Source: Smallanthus sonchifolius
Lineage: Eukaryota; Streptophyta; Magnoliopsida; Asterales; Asteraceae
Direction: 5' to 3'
Assembly: GCA_023525975.1 (NCBI GenBank)
Contig: CM042035.1
Span: 33,447,001-33,511,000, forward strand
DNA length: 64,000 nucleotides
Shown: piece by piece, positions 48,956 to 60,218 of the stretch
How the letters are laid out: every line of letters starts with the position of its first letter
How positions within the stretch are numbered: position 1 is the first letter of the stretch
Position numbers and translations under genes: made by a program
Notes under the pieces: model-generated
Database searches by the model: none
Told to the model about the DNA's origin: nothing
Seen by the model: the letters and a program-made list of their open reading frames with translations, nothing else

Positions 48956-50988
48956 ATGTCAATTTCTTATGATGATAATGAGTTTAGAACTGTGCGACCG
49001 AGACTTTTGTGCATATCAAATTTCCATACCTGGAAAGTCCGGTTCGAACAGTTCGTTTCAGAAACTGATGAAAACTTTTGGACATCCATATTTGAAGGAT
49101 ATGTGCATCCTACTTATGACTATATGGGATATTATGATGTTCCTAAACCAGTGACAGCTCTTAGTAAACTAGAAAAGAAGAAGTTTGATCGAGAAATGAA
49201 GACGCGTGAAACTTTAACGATGTCTTTACCTAAAGAAATCATTCATAGTCTCGGAAAGTGTCCAACTTCAAGAGATCTATGGGAAGCATTGAAGAAAAAG
49301 GGTGAAGCAACTTCTCAAGCGTTTGTAGTCTTGATTAAAGAAGTATTGGAGAAGCCGAGTTATTCTCAAAGTGATTCTTCTGTAGATTTAACTGATAGTG
49401 AGAGTATTCGTTCTGGTGAAAGTACTCAATCTACTGAGACTGATGTGATGAGTGAAGAAAGTTTTCAGATAGTTGGAGATGATCTGAGTGAATTAGAAAC
49501 TAATGTAGAGCCTATCATTGTTGATCAAAAGAGTGAAGCTGATGATGACGTTTTCATGGCTCCTGGTGTATCTTCTTCAGAAGTAAAACCTGAGGTATTT
49601 TCTAACTCTGAAACGTTTTGTTCTAACTGTGTTTCAGTTAAGGATAAAATGATGAGGGTTATGGATGACAACGTAAACCTCATTTGTGATATGAAATCCA
49701 TGCACACGGTAAACCAGAAATTAAAAGATAATGAGAATGTGTGCATTGAGAGAATAGAATCACTGAAGAGAGATATAAGTTCTCTGACTTTGAAGATCAA
49801 AGAGCAGGCATATCACCTGGATATGTCCTTTGCAGAAATTGAGAAAAGAAATAATGATCTTGCTGAGAAAGATAAGGAACTAGCTGAATCTAAAGCAGAG
49901 GTGATTAGATTGCATAGAAAGTTAGAAAGCTTTGCAAATTCATCATTCTTATTAAGATATTATCATGATAATACTGAAGATGGGAAGAGAACTAACGGTA
50001 TTGGTTATGTTCCTCCACCATTCAACGGAAATTATTCTGTGACACACCTGAGATTATAAAAGATGAGGATTTAGATCCTAAGACTGTGTTGAAGGTGAAT
50101 CCAGTCACAGGTGAAGATATGGTGTATTCTGATGAATATTTTGATGAAGCTAAGGTAGAGGGGATACCGAAAGGGGTTAAGAAAGAAGACTCAAAGGTTG
50201 ATTCTAATTCATCTGGAAATTCTACATTTGGAAGTTCTTCAAACTCAAGGAGAGTTCCATATGTCAGAGATTATAAAGACATGCGTACATGTTTTCATTG
50301 TAATGAGATGGGACACATTGTGGTGACCTGTCCTTACAAAAATAAAGGGAAGAAGCATGTATTTCCTGAGAAGATGAAGCCTGAATCAAAACCTGTTGCA
50401 AAATCTGGAGTTCAAGAGAAAACAAAGCAAAAGGAGGTTCATGTAGGAGAATCTTCTTCAAGTGCATCTAATCGTGTGAAGATTCCTTATATGAGAGAAT
50501 ATCGTGAGACGAGATCTTGCTTTTCTTGTGGTCTTGTGGGTCATATTCAGATTGCTTGTCCACACAAAGACAAAGGTAACTGACATGTTACTCCATAAAA
50601 GGTAAGAACTCATGGTAAGCCTTATGTTAACCCAAATGTGGTTAAACCTCGTGATACACCAAAGGGTAATTCAAAATATGAGGTTAGGCTTTCTAGACCT
50701 CAAAGAAGGAGGAGAAACAGAAGATTGAGAAAACTTTTAGAACAACAAGAGTTTTCAAAATCTAAACATTTTTCAACTGACCATGATTGTTCAAACACTT
50801 CACATTTTAAGCAAAAAGAACTTAATGAACAAAAGTATGTTTGGAAATCTAAAGTTTCTGTTTCTGACTCGTCGGAGCAATCTCCTAAAATCGATGAGAG
50901 ATTTGATTGTGAATGGAGTGAGGTTTATTATTTTGATACTGATGGAAGACCCATGACTACCATGGCTTGGGTCCCAATTTCAAATTAA
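48956..50988 (+). pseudogene. gag of element C, frameshifted
   Basis: Close homologue of the intact gag of D. ATG 48956 (MSISYDDNEF). It keeps the UBN2-like domain, acidic serine stretch, coiled coil and both CCHC knuckles (CFHCNEMGHIVVTC, CFSCGLVGHIQIAC). Breaks: a 2-bp insertion near 50043, TGA at 50581-50583 (Arg in D) and TAA about 50597 (Glu in D). A 12-bp in-frame deletion near 50130 is also visible. It ends AWVPISN, TAA. Confidence 0.92.
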
Positions 50989-51141
50989 TGTTTCTTGTTA
51001 GTTGTGCAGGATTTACCAAGAGGGACTATTAATACCATTTTGGTTGTTGATAGTGGTGGTTCTAAGCACATGACAGGGAATGACATCTGCAAGAGTAACG
51101 AGTTGTTGATAACTGAGAATCTATTTGATTCAACGACTTGA
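50989..51141 (+). pseudogene. protease stub of element C
   Basis: In frame with gag after the TAA. It encodes VVDSGGSKHMTGN, the copia protease active-site region with Gly where element 1 has Cys (DSGCS). It ends at TGA 51139-51141. The rest of pol is absent. The same stub is in D. Confidence 0.8.
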
Positions 51142-52998
51142 TGCTCAAGGGGGAGAATATGTCACACACAATGTTTTGGAAACAGTTTTACAGAGTCTAA
51201 ATGATAACCTAAAACTTAGGATGACGATGGTGAGCATAAAGTCGTTGATGCAACCATTTGACTAGTTGAGAGGGAGTCTACAGGACAGGGGGAGTACAGA
51301 TTTATGTTGGTGACAAAGGCAAAGGCATTCAATTACAGGATTACATCGGTTTGATTTTTTAATTGATTGAATTGCTTAATCCTGAGTAACCAAGTAAAAT
51401 GTTTTTCTTAAAATGTTTTCATGGAAGATTTTATTTTTGTTTGTTTTACATTGTTTGAAAAATATTTTGAAAAAGCCAAACAAATTGAAAAAGATAAAAT
51501 CGACATTACTTGAAGTTAAAGAAGAGATGATAGTACATCAGTAGATGTTTTTTTCACACTGACCTTAGATTGACTGGTTGGTGCTTTATGTTAATATATC
51601 TGAATTATATGTTTTGATCTAAACTTCAGAGACTACACAAATAGGAAATGATATTGTTGTGTATGCGTATAATTTGAATTGTCAGTAGACTAAAAGCGTC
51701 ACTGAAACATTAGTAGTGTGAAAACATAATTTCATATGTTACAACTGTGATTGAACCCATTTTATGCCTGGGTGTGTGTGTTAAAAGATCACTATCAGAT
51801 AAAGAATATTAGCTTTTAGTAAAGATTTTCCTATGAGATCAGTTTCGGGTTATGTCCTTAGTACTGTTCATTCGATTTGCTTCAGTGCCCATGTCCCGAA
51901 AAGCATGCAATTTAAAGTATAATCAAGATATGTACTTGACAACATCTGTCAAACATATACTAGCCCTTGGATCATATTGATAAATCATCTTTACTGATTC
52001 CATTGAATTCATAATCCAGATAACAGTTGGATCCACGTACCTGAATCTTATGATTCCACATATATAAGCCAAAACGTTGAATCATTCGATTCTGAATCTC
52101 ATTGATTCCTATACAATCCAATTTGGATTATGCTATTCATGTGCTAAGTGATGTCACCTCATTCTGAAAATTCGGATAATCTTTAGTAAAATCTTATATG
52201 TCTTGAAGAAAGTGCATTTATTTTCTGTTGGCATACTAGTGGGGTACACGTAGTATTTCATACTTAAATGGTACCTTAACTCACAAGAAAGTGGGAATGA
52301 GATGCTTTAGTTTCAAATATTATAATATTGACAATTTGAATTTGTGTGTCATAGCCTGATCCTATTTTCTTTTAATGATTATCGCGTATCATAACATGCA
52401 ATATAAAAGTCTTGAAAAGATAGAGTGTGATAATCTTGAAAGATATTGGCTTGACTGGTCTAGGCTTGAAAGAATGACATAGGATACCATTTGATATTAG
52501 ATGGATTTTATATCCAAAATGTGTGATTGATTCATCATATATACTGATATGATCTTCTTACTCGTGATGTTTGACCAAAAAGATGTGATTTTGTATTTTA
52601 CATTTCAGTTTATATAGAGAAAAACCAAAAAGATTTTGTGTTTCTTATGTTTGAACAATCAAAAAGATTTTATTTTTCCATCTTCCATGGAAATCTTAAT
52701 TGTTGGTTATTCTTGGTTGTTCTCCTTTGTAAAAACTTAATATTGCAGACAGAAGTTGACAAGGGGTCCTTCTCCCAAGTTTTCTTCTACATAGAAAGAG
52801 AGTGTGCAAATGAACAAGACGAAGACTACAACTTGTTTGATGATATATGAAGATGGATGACAATCTTCTGAAGTTGTTGTCAAGGGGAAGTCTATTGGAG
52901 CATATTCTGGTGACAACAAGCTTGAAGATATTATGTCTTAGTCTTAGAGTCTTTGACTTGTAATTGATAGAATTGTTAGCAACAGTTAAAGGGGAGTC
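51142..52998 (+). other. non-coding tail of element C with several purine tracts
   Basis: No gene. Purine tracts: TCAAGGGGGAGAATATG near 51150, GACAGGGGGAGTACAG near 51282, GTCAAGGGGAAGTC near 52879 and, abutting the LTR, TTAAAGGGGAGTC near 52986. The block 51770-52260 matches (inverted) element 1's 18640-19150 and contains clustered GAATC/GATTC motifs at 52060-52115. The ORF 52638-52850 is chance. Confidence 0.7.
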
Positions 52999-53519
52999 TG
53001 TTAGGACATGTTTTGTAACTGTTGATAAAATTCTATGTAAGTTCTGCTAGAGGCGAACTTAATAAGTTGCCTAGCCTATTAGAGGCGAACTTAATAAGTT
53101 CGCCTGGCCTATCAGAGGCGAACTTAATAAGTTCGCCTGGTCTATCAGAGGCGAAATAAGTTCGCCTGGTCTATCAGAGGCGAACTTAATAAGTCCGCTT
53201 AAGTCTATCAGAGGCGAACTTATTAAGTTTGCTTAGTCTGTTAGAGGCGAACTTAATAAGTTCGCCTGGTGCAGAACTGGTGCTTATATATAGAGGTTAC
53301 AGAGTCTGTGAAACAGAGTGTAAGAATTAGGACATCAGAGAAGGAACTGATTAGAGACTGAATCTTGTAATCTGATATCTTGGTGGAAATACAAAGAGTT
53401 TATTTACACCGTTGTTGTTGATTGAGTTACACGAGCACGTTGATCATGGATTCCGCACGTTATCACCGTGTCGTACCGCGAGTCTAGAGATCCGTCACAC
53501 ACCAAATTAGGGACCTACA
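52999..53519 (+). repeat. 3' LTR of element C with palindrome array
   Basis: 521 bp against 480 bp in the 5' LTR. It has seven palindrome units (53050-53270), one shortened (GCGAAATAAGTTCGC). TATATATAG at 53285-53293. It is probably recombinant with the C2 LTR at 54915. Confidence 0.92.
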
Positions 53520-54787
53520 GTTGGGGGTTTACATGCCCAACTTGAGGTACAAAAAACTCAGCTGGAAGCTCAACATAAGGTTATCTCTCAACAATATAAG
53601 GAATTCAAAGACTTAGCTGAATCTGTTGAGCAACTCCAGGCACTTCTTATCAAGCCTGTTCCGCAACAAGCAACCACTTCAACCACCCAGGTGTTAAACC
53701 CTCTTCTCCTGCCTTTGTCACTGATCCAGAGTATGCAATAACTATCTATACTGGCCATGCTGCCAAGAAAAAGGAGGCTGTGGAAGTTAAGGTTGAAGAA
53801 CAAGAGTTCAACCTTCCCTCAGCAAGTGATAGAAGAGAAGCTAGGAAGAGAGGGAAGGGAACGGTGACTGAGGTAGAAACTGTGATTCTGGATGAAGAGG
53901 ATGTGGCATCTGACGAAGAGCTCCATGCCCTCCTAGATGAAATAGACAACTTTGGGTACAATGACCTTCATCCAGAAATCCTACCGACTAAGGAAATAGA
54001 GACTGAAAAGACACGATACTTTACAGAGGAGGGAGATGAAATTCAAGCGCTATCTGATGAAGATAAAACAGAAGAAGATGTCCAGGTCAACAATGTTAAG
54101 CTTGTTGTTCCTGATGAAACAACTCCCACACCATCTGAAGCTACTCAAGCTACAACTCAACCTCCCATTGATCCTAACTACCTAAACCTGAAGAAACCAT
54201 GGATAGGAAGGATTGTACCAGAGGATAGCCCACAGACATATGAATGGATAGCTGAACACCAAGAGCTTAAAAGGCCTCCTGTTGGATGGAAATATGATGT
54301 AAAGAGAAAGTTGTTCATAATCAGAAGATACAGGGGAGGAGTTCAGCACTTCAAGAATATGACTGACTTCCAGACTCTCCCCTTCTATGACCTAAGAGAT
54401 CTGGCCAAGATTCCCCTTCAAAATCCAGGGAAGGTGATGATGGCTTCAGACTTTGAACACTTTCTACACAACCAAGTCAACTGTGACTTCAAGGGAATGA
54501 AGCCTAGAAAGACACAGAAGAAAATCTCAAAGACTAGGTTTCACCCAAAGACCAAGAAGCCTTATGTATTCTTAAGGTACAAACCAGCACAGACTCACAA
54601 AACCATCACTCTTCCCAAGTCAGTTCCGGTTCAACTCCAAAATTTTAGAAAATGGTACTACAATCCAAACATTGGAAGTGTCGTGATTGAGTGTGAAGGC
54701 AAGGAAGACATGGTGATCTTTGAACCAATGGAGTTGCTGAAGTTACAACCAGATGATCTGGAGGTGCTGTTCAAGAACCACATTTAG
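53520..54787 (+). pseudogene. C-terminal part of the extra ORF of element F (on an inverted segment)
   Basis: About 420 codons on the plus strand, opposite to the N-terminal part at 61152-62552. The start (53522-53695) is a probable coiled coil (LEVQKTQLEAQHKVISQQY, ESVEQLQALL). A frameshift near 53698 follows, then NLS-like RREARKRGKG, a long acidic stretch and a conserved basic end with FRKWYYNPNIGSVVI. It corresponds to the C-terminal half of the element 1 extra ORF. The frame from the shift to the TAG at 54785 is otherwise open. No membrane segment. Function unknown. Confidence 0.78.
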
Positions 54788-54914
54788 GCTTACAGTTACG
54801 AAGATGAGGCAGATTCGAAGGCATATCAACGGGTTGTGACCCTTCATGTCAAGCCTTACATCCAGAAGCCTACTGAAGGACTAGTTACTTAGCGGAGAGT
54901 TGAAGATAGTAATG
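53520..54914. other. inverted segment of element F between opposite C-type LTRs
   Basis: Bounded by a plus-oriented C-type LTR (52999-53519) and a minus-oriented one (54915-55407). Its right edge is TAATG, the reverse complement of the CATTA left of element C. Flipping it back would give element C a proper duplication and put both extra-ORF parts on one strand. Confidence 0.65.
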
Positions 54915-55540
54915 TGTAGGTCCCTAATTCGGTGCGTGACGGATCTCTAGACTCGCGGTACGACATGGTGATAACGTGCGGAATCCATGATCAACGTGCT
55001 TGTGTAACTCAATCAACAACAACGGTGTAAATAAACTCTTTGTATTTCCACCAAGATATCATATTACAAGATTCAGTCTCTAATCAGTTCCTCCTCTGAT
55101 ATCCTAATTCTTACACTCTGTTTCACAGACTCTGTAACCTCTATATATAAGCACCAGTTCTACACCAGGCGAACTTATTAAGTTCGCCTCTAACAGACTA
55201 AGCGAACTTAATAAGTTCGCCTCTGATAGACTTAAGCGAACTTATTAAGTTCGCCTCTGATAGACTAGGCAAACTTATTAAGTTCGCCTCTGATAGGCTA
55301 GGCGAACTTATTAAGTTCTCCTCTGATAGGCTAGGCGAACTTATTAAGTTCGACTCTAGCAGAACTTACATAGAATTTTATCAACAGTTACAAAACATGT
55401 CCTAACAGACTCCCCTTTAATTGTTGCTAACAATTCTATCAATTACAAGTCAAAGACTCTAAGACTAAGACATAATATCTTCAAGCTATTTGTCACCAGA
55501 ATATGCTCCAACAGACTCCCCCTTGACTCGTATTTGATAG
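54915..55540 (-). mobile_element. C2: LTR and stub of a second C-type element
   Basis: LTR 54915-55407 (sense TGTTAGGACATG...CCTACA) is of the C subtype (TATATATAG TATA), not the D subtype (CTATAAATAGG). Six palindromes lie at 55175-55353. Then 133 bp of C-like 3' internal sequence with two purine tracts (55408-55419 and 55514-55525 on the minus strand). The last 21 bp (55524-55544) are an inverted copy of 55980-56000 with one mismatch. Confidence 0.8.
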
Positions 55541-55955
55541 AATTTCGGTGCGTGACGGATCTCTAGACTCGCGGTACGACACGGTGATAACGTGCGGAAT
55601 CCATGATCAACGTGCTCGTGTAACTCAATCAACAAAAAGGGTGTAAATAAACGCTTTGTATTCCACCAAGATATCAGGTTACAAGAATTCACAGAATTTA
55701 TCTCGTCTCTAATCTGTCTTGTATCTCTGTTTCTGCTGAAATATCCTATTTATAGACAACAGTTCTGCACCAGGCGAACTTAACAAGTTCGCTTCACTGT
55801 GCTTAGGCGAACTTAATAAGTTCGCCTCTGATAGACTTAAGCGAACTTATTAAGTTCGCCTCTGATAGCCCAGGCGAACTTATTAAGTTCGCCTCTGATA
55901 GGCTAGGCAGAACTTACACAGAATTTTATCAACAGTTACAAAACATGTCCTAACA
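55541..55955 (-). repeat. 3' LTR of element D (end-truncated)
   Basis: About 415 bp against 449 bp. Four palindromes (55771-55900); a fifth present in the 5' LTR is missing. Sense TATA CTATAAATAGG at 55745-55755. Confidence 0.88.
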
Positions 55956-57872
55956 GACTCCTCCTTAACTGTTGCTAACAATTCTATCAAATACAAGTCA
56001 AAGACTCTAACAGCTCGTTGTCACCAGAATATGCTCTAACAGACTCCCCCTTGACAATAGCTTCAGAAGATTGTCATCCTTCTTCAAATAACATCAAACA
56101 CACTGTAGTCTTTGTCTTGTTCATCTGCACACTCTTTCTATCTAGAAGAAAACTTGGGAGAAGGACCCCTTGTCAACTTCTTTCTGCAATATTCAATTTT
56201 TGCAAAGGAGAACAACCAAGAATAACCAATAATTAAGATTTCCATGGAAGCTGGAAAAATAAAATCTTTTTGATTTTTCAAACATAAGAAACATAAAATC
56301 TTTTTGCTTTTTCTTTGTACAAACTAAAATGTAAAATACAAAATCACATCTTTTTGTTCGAACATCACGAGTAAGAAGATCATATCAGTAAAACCAATGC
56401 ATCAATCACACATTTTGGATAAACAACCCTAAACATTCTAAGGGTATCCTATCCAGATTCATCATTTCTTTATATCCGATAAGATCAAATCTTTTAAGCT
56501 TCAACCAAAACATGTAATGATACGCGAAGAACTTTAAAGAAGATGAGATCAGATCATAACATGCTTATTACATACGAATTTGCAACACATAACATGTCAA
56601 TCTAAGTTGTCAATATTATAAGAATTGAAACCATCAGTATCTTTGTCCCATGTTCTTGTGAATTAAGGTACCATTTATTTTGTAATACAACGTGTCCCCA
56701 CAAATATGCCAACAGAAAAATAAATTTGCACTATCTTCAAGACATATAAGATCATTGCAAGATAATATTCAATCTTCAGGATGAATTATACCGATAAACA
56801 CAGGTAAATATCAAGCAGAGAATCAGAATGATTCAGAATCGAATGATTCAAATGTCTTGGTTTGGATGAAGTATCATGATTCATAGTAACAGAAAGATTG
56901 ATCAAGGAATCGATTGATTCAATGACATAGGGTAGCGTGATCCAACTGTTATCTGGATATATATTCAATGGAATCAGGATATTGATCCAAGGGCTAGTAT
57001 ATGTTCCAACAGATGTTGTCAGAAACATATCTTAGTTCAACACCACATTGCATGTTTTTCAGGGCATGGGCAGTGAAGTGAACTGAAAATTTGTGTTTAA
57101 CGACATAACCGATACTGGTCTCATGAAGTACTTTAGATCTTATATTCTTTATCTGATAATGATCTTTTACACACACACTCGGCATACTATGGGTTCAAAT
57201 CACAGTTGTCACAAAGATCATTATGTTGTCACATTACTAATGGACCAAAGATACTCATAGCCTATTGACAATTCAGACTACATACTAGTATCCAAATTAA
57301 AATATAAGCATCAAGCATCAATTTTTGTTAAGCATAAGCAGTTATGAAGCTATCATTTCTCATATTGTGCAGTCTAAGAAGTTCTGATCAAAACATTTAT
57401 CACAGATATATTAGATAAGCCTCATAAAGTCCAACTAAGGTCATGTGTGAAAGAACATCTACTAATGTACTATCATCTCTCCTTTAACTTCAAGTAATGT
57501 CGATTTTATCTTTTCAATTTGTTTGGCTTTTTCAAAATCTTTATGAAAGAAAGTCAAACAAACGAAAATAAAATCTTCCATGAAAACATTTTATGAAAAA
57601 CATTTTAGTTGGTTACTCAGGATTAAGCAAGTCAAACAATTAAAAACTCAAACCAATGTAATGTAATTGAATGTCATTGCCTCTGTCACCAACACAGTTC
57701 TGTACTCCCCCTGTCCTGTAGACTCCCCCTCAACTAGTCAAATGGTTGCATTAACGACTTTATGCTCACCATTGTCATCCTAAGTTTCAGGTTATCATTA
57801 GGACTTTGTAAAACTATTTTTACAAAACATTGTGTGTGACATATTCTCCCCCTTGAGCATCAAGTCGTTGAA
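55956..57872 (-). other. non-coding tail of element D
   Basis: No gene. It is collinear with the tail of C. Purine tracts on the minus strand near 55957, 56041, 57706, 57721 and 57846. The GAATC-rich conserved block lies around 56810-56970. Confidence 0.7.
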
Positions 57873-58013
57873 TCAAATAGATTTCTCAGTTATCAACAAC
57901 TCTTTACTCATGCAGATGTCATTCCCTGTCATGTGCTTAGAACCACCACTATCAACAACCAAAATGGTATTAATAGTCCCTCTTGGTAAATCCTGCACAT
58001 CTAACAAGAAACA
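57873..58013 (-). pseudogene. protease stub of element D
   Basis: In frame with gag beyond its TAA (58014-58016). Encodes VVDSGGSKHMTGN and stops at TGA 57873-57875. As in C, Gly replaces the Cys of element 1's DSGCS. Confidence 0.8.
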
Positions 58014-60053
58014 TTAATTTGAAATTGGGACCCAAGCCATGGTAGTCATGGGTCGTCCATCTGTATCAAAATAATAAACCCCACTCCATTCACAATTGAA
58101 TCTCTCATCGATTTTCGGAGATTGTTCCGACGAATCCGAAACAGAAACTTTAGATTTCCAAACATACTTCTTTTCATTTAGTTCTTTTTGCTTAAAATGT
58201 GAAGTGTTTGAAAATTTTCTTTCATTCGAAAAATGTGTAGATTGTGAAAACTCTTGATGTTCTAAAAGTTTTCTCAATCTTCTGTTTCTCCTCCGTCTTT
58301 GAGGTCTAGAAAGCCTAACCTCAGATTTTGAATTAACCTTCGGTATATCACGAGGTTTAACCACATTTGGGTTAACATAAGGCTTACCATGAGTTCTTAC
58401 CTTTTCTGGAGTAACTTGTCGGTTACCTTTGTCTTTGTGAGGACAAGCAATCCGAATATGACCGACAAGACCACAAGAAAAACAAGATCTCTTCTCACGA
58501 TAATCTCTCATATAAGGAATCTTCACACGATTAGATGCATTTGAAGAAGATTCTCCTACATTAACTTCTTTTAGCTTTTGAGAATTAATAAACTTTTTCT
58601 CAACAGGTTTTGATTCAGACTTCATCTTCTCAGGAACTACATGCTTCTTTCCTTTGTTTTTGTAAGGACAGTTCACCACAATGTGACCTATCTCATTACA
58701 ATGAAAACATGTACGCCTGTCTTTATAATCTCTGACATAAGGAACTCTCCTTGAGTTTGAAGAACTTCCAAATGTATTTTTACCAGATGAATTAGAATCA
58801 ACCTTTGAGTCTTCTTTCATAACCTCTTTAGGTATCCCCTCTACCTTAGCTTCATCAAAATATTCATCATCACTCTCATCAGAATACACCATATCTTCAC
58901 ATGTGACTGGATTCACTTTCAACACAGTCTTAGGATCTAAATCCTCAACGTTTATAATCTCAGGTGTAACAGAATAATTTCCATTGAATGGTGGAGGAAC
59001 ATATCCAATACCAGTAGTTCCGTTCCCCTCTTTAGTTGTATCATGATAATGTCCTAATAAGAATGATGAATTTCCAAAGCTTTCTAACTTTCTATGCAAT
59101 CTTATCACCTCAGCTTTAGATTCAGCTAATTCCTTATCTTTCTCAACAAGATCAGTATTTCTTTTTTCAATTTCTGCAAAGGACATATCCAGGTGATATG
59201 CCTGCTCTTTGATCTTCAAAGTCAGAGAACTTATATCCCTCTTCAGTGATTCTATTCTTTCAATACACACATTCTCATTATCTTTTAATTTCTGATTTAC
59301 CGTGTGCATCGATTTCATATCACAAATGAGGTTTACATTGTCATCCATAACCCTCATCATTTTATCCTTAACTAAAATACAGTTAGAACAAAACGTCTCA
59401 GAGTTAGAAAATACCTCAGCTTTTTCTTCTGAAGAAGATGCACTAGGAGCCATGAAAACATCATCATCAGCTTCACTCTTTTGATCAACAATGACAGGCT
59501 CTGCATCAATTTCTATTTCACTCAGATCATCTTCAACTATCTGAAAACTTTCTTCACTCATCACATCAGTCTCAATAGATTGAGTACTTTCACCAGAACG
59601 AATACTCTCACTATCACTTAAATCTACAGAAGAATCACTTTGAGAATCACTCTTCTTCTCCAATACTTCTTTGATCAGGACTACAAACGCTTGAGAAGTT
59701 GCTTCACCCTTTTTCTTCAAAGCTTCCCATAGATCTCTTGAAGTAGGACACTTCCTGAGACTATGAATGATTTCTTTTGGTAAAGACATCTTTAAAGTTT
59801 CGCACGTTTTCATCTCTCGATCAAACTTCTGCTTTTCTAGTTTACTAAGAGCTGTCACTAGTTTAGGTACATCATAATATCCCATATAGTCATAAGTAGG
59901 ATGCACATATCCTTCAAATATGGATGTCCAAAAGCTTTCATCAATTGCTGATACGAACTGTTCAAACTGGACTTTCCAGCTACGAAAATCTGATATGCAC
60001 AAAAGTCTCGGTGGCTTAGTTCCAATATCATTATCATCACATGAAATTGACAT
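58014..60053 (-). CDS. gag: Sirevirus-type Gag of element D (intact, 679 residues)
   Basis: Start at 60053 (MSISCDDND) is preferred because element C starts at the same place; an in-frame Met 25 codons earlier (60128) is in sequence that is non-coding in C. Residues about 1-120: UBN2-like gag domain (SWKVQFEQFV, LPKEIIHSLRKCPTSRDLWEAL). About 130-215: Ser/Asp/Glu-rich. About 220-335: predicted coiled coil (ESLKRDISSLTLKIKEQAY, IEKRNTDLVEKDKELAESK). CCHC knuckles at about 450 (CFHCNEIGHIVVNC) and 525 (CFSCGLVGHIRIAC). Near 610: basic RRRRNRRLRKLL. Long coiled-coil gags are known in Sireviruses. It would assemble particles and bind RNA, but enzymes must come from another element. An in-frame TAA separates it from a protease stub. 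Confidence 0.88.
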   Translation of the reverse strand: MSISCDDNDIGTKPPRLLCISDFRSWKVQFEQFVSAIDESFWTSIFEGYVHPTYDYMGYYDVPKLVTALSKLEKQKFDREMKTCETLKMSLPKEIIHSLRKCPTSRDLWEALKKKGEATSQAFVVLIKEVLEKKSDSQSDSSVDLSDSESIRSGESTQSIETDVMSEESFQIVEDDLSEIEIDAEPVIVDQKSEADDDVFMAPSASSSEEKAEVFSNSETFCSNCILVKDKMMRVMDDNVNLICDMKSMHTVNQKLKDNENVCIERIESLKRDISSLTLKIKEQAYHLDMSFAEIEKRNTDLVEKDKELAESKAEVIRLHRKLESFGNSSFLLGHYHDTTKEGNGTTGIGYVPPPFNGNYSVTPEIINVEDLDPKTVLKVNPVTCEDMVYSDESDDEYFDEAKVEGIPKEVMKEDSKVDSNSSGKNTFGSSSNSRRVPYVRDYKDRRTCFHCNEIGHIVVNCPYKNKGKKHVVPEKMKSESKPVEKKFINSQKLKEVNVGESSSNASNRVKIPYMRDYREKRSCFSCGLVGHIRIACPHKDKGNRQVTPEKVRTHGKPYVNPNVVKPRDIPKVNSKSEVRLSRPQRRRRNRRLRKLLEHQEFSQSTHFSNERKFSNTSHFKQKELNEKKYVWKSKVSVSDSSEQSPKIDERFNCEWSGVYYFDTDGRPMTTMAWVPISN

Positions 60054-60218
60054 TTTGAAATTTTTGCGAAAATATCCGGAAAAAATTTCCCGCCAAAATA
60101 CTCTTTTTAAATAATTTTGAAAATTCAAAATTTCAAAAATGAATCAAAACGGCCATATAAACTTTCCCTAAAAAATTTGGACAAGATGAATTTTCCCGCC
60201 AAAATACTTTTTTTTTTT

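Larger units (their letters stand above)
47786..53519 (+). mobile_element. element C: gag-only Sirevirus derivative
   Basis: LTR, primer site, palindrome leader, gag, a protease stub, a 1.9-kb non-coding block, purine tracts, LTR. No integrase, RT, RNase H or extra ORF. Left flank is CATTA; right flank is GTTGG, so no ordinary duplication is seen. The reverse complement of CATTA occurs at 54910-54914, which fits an inversion of 53520-54914. Element D has the same plan in the opposite orientation. Comparable to the terminal-repeat elements with a GAG domain described in plants. Confidence 0.88.
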
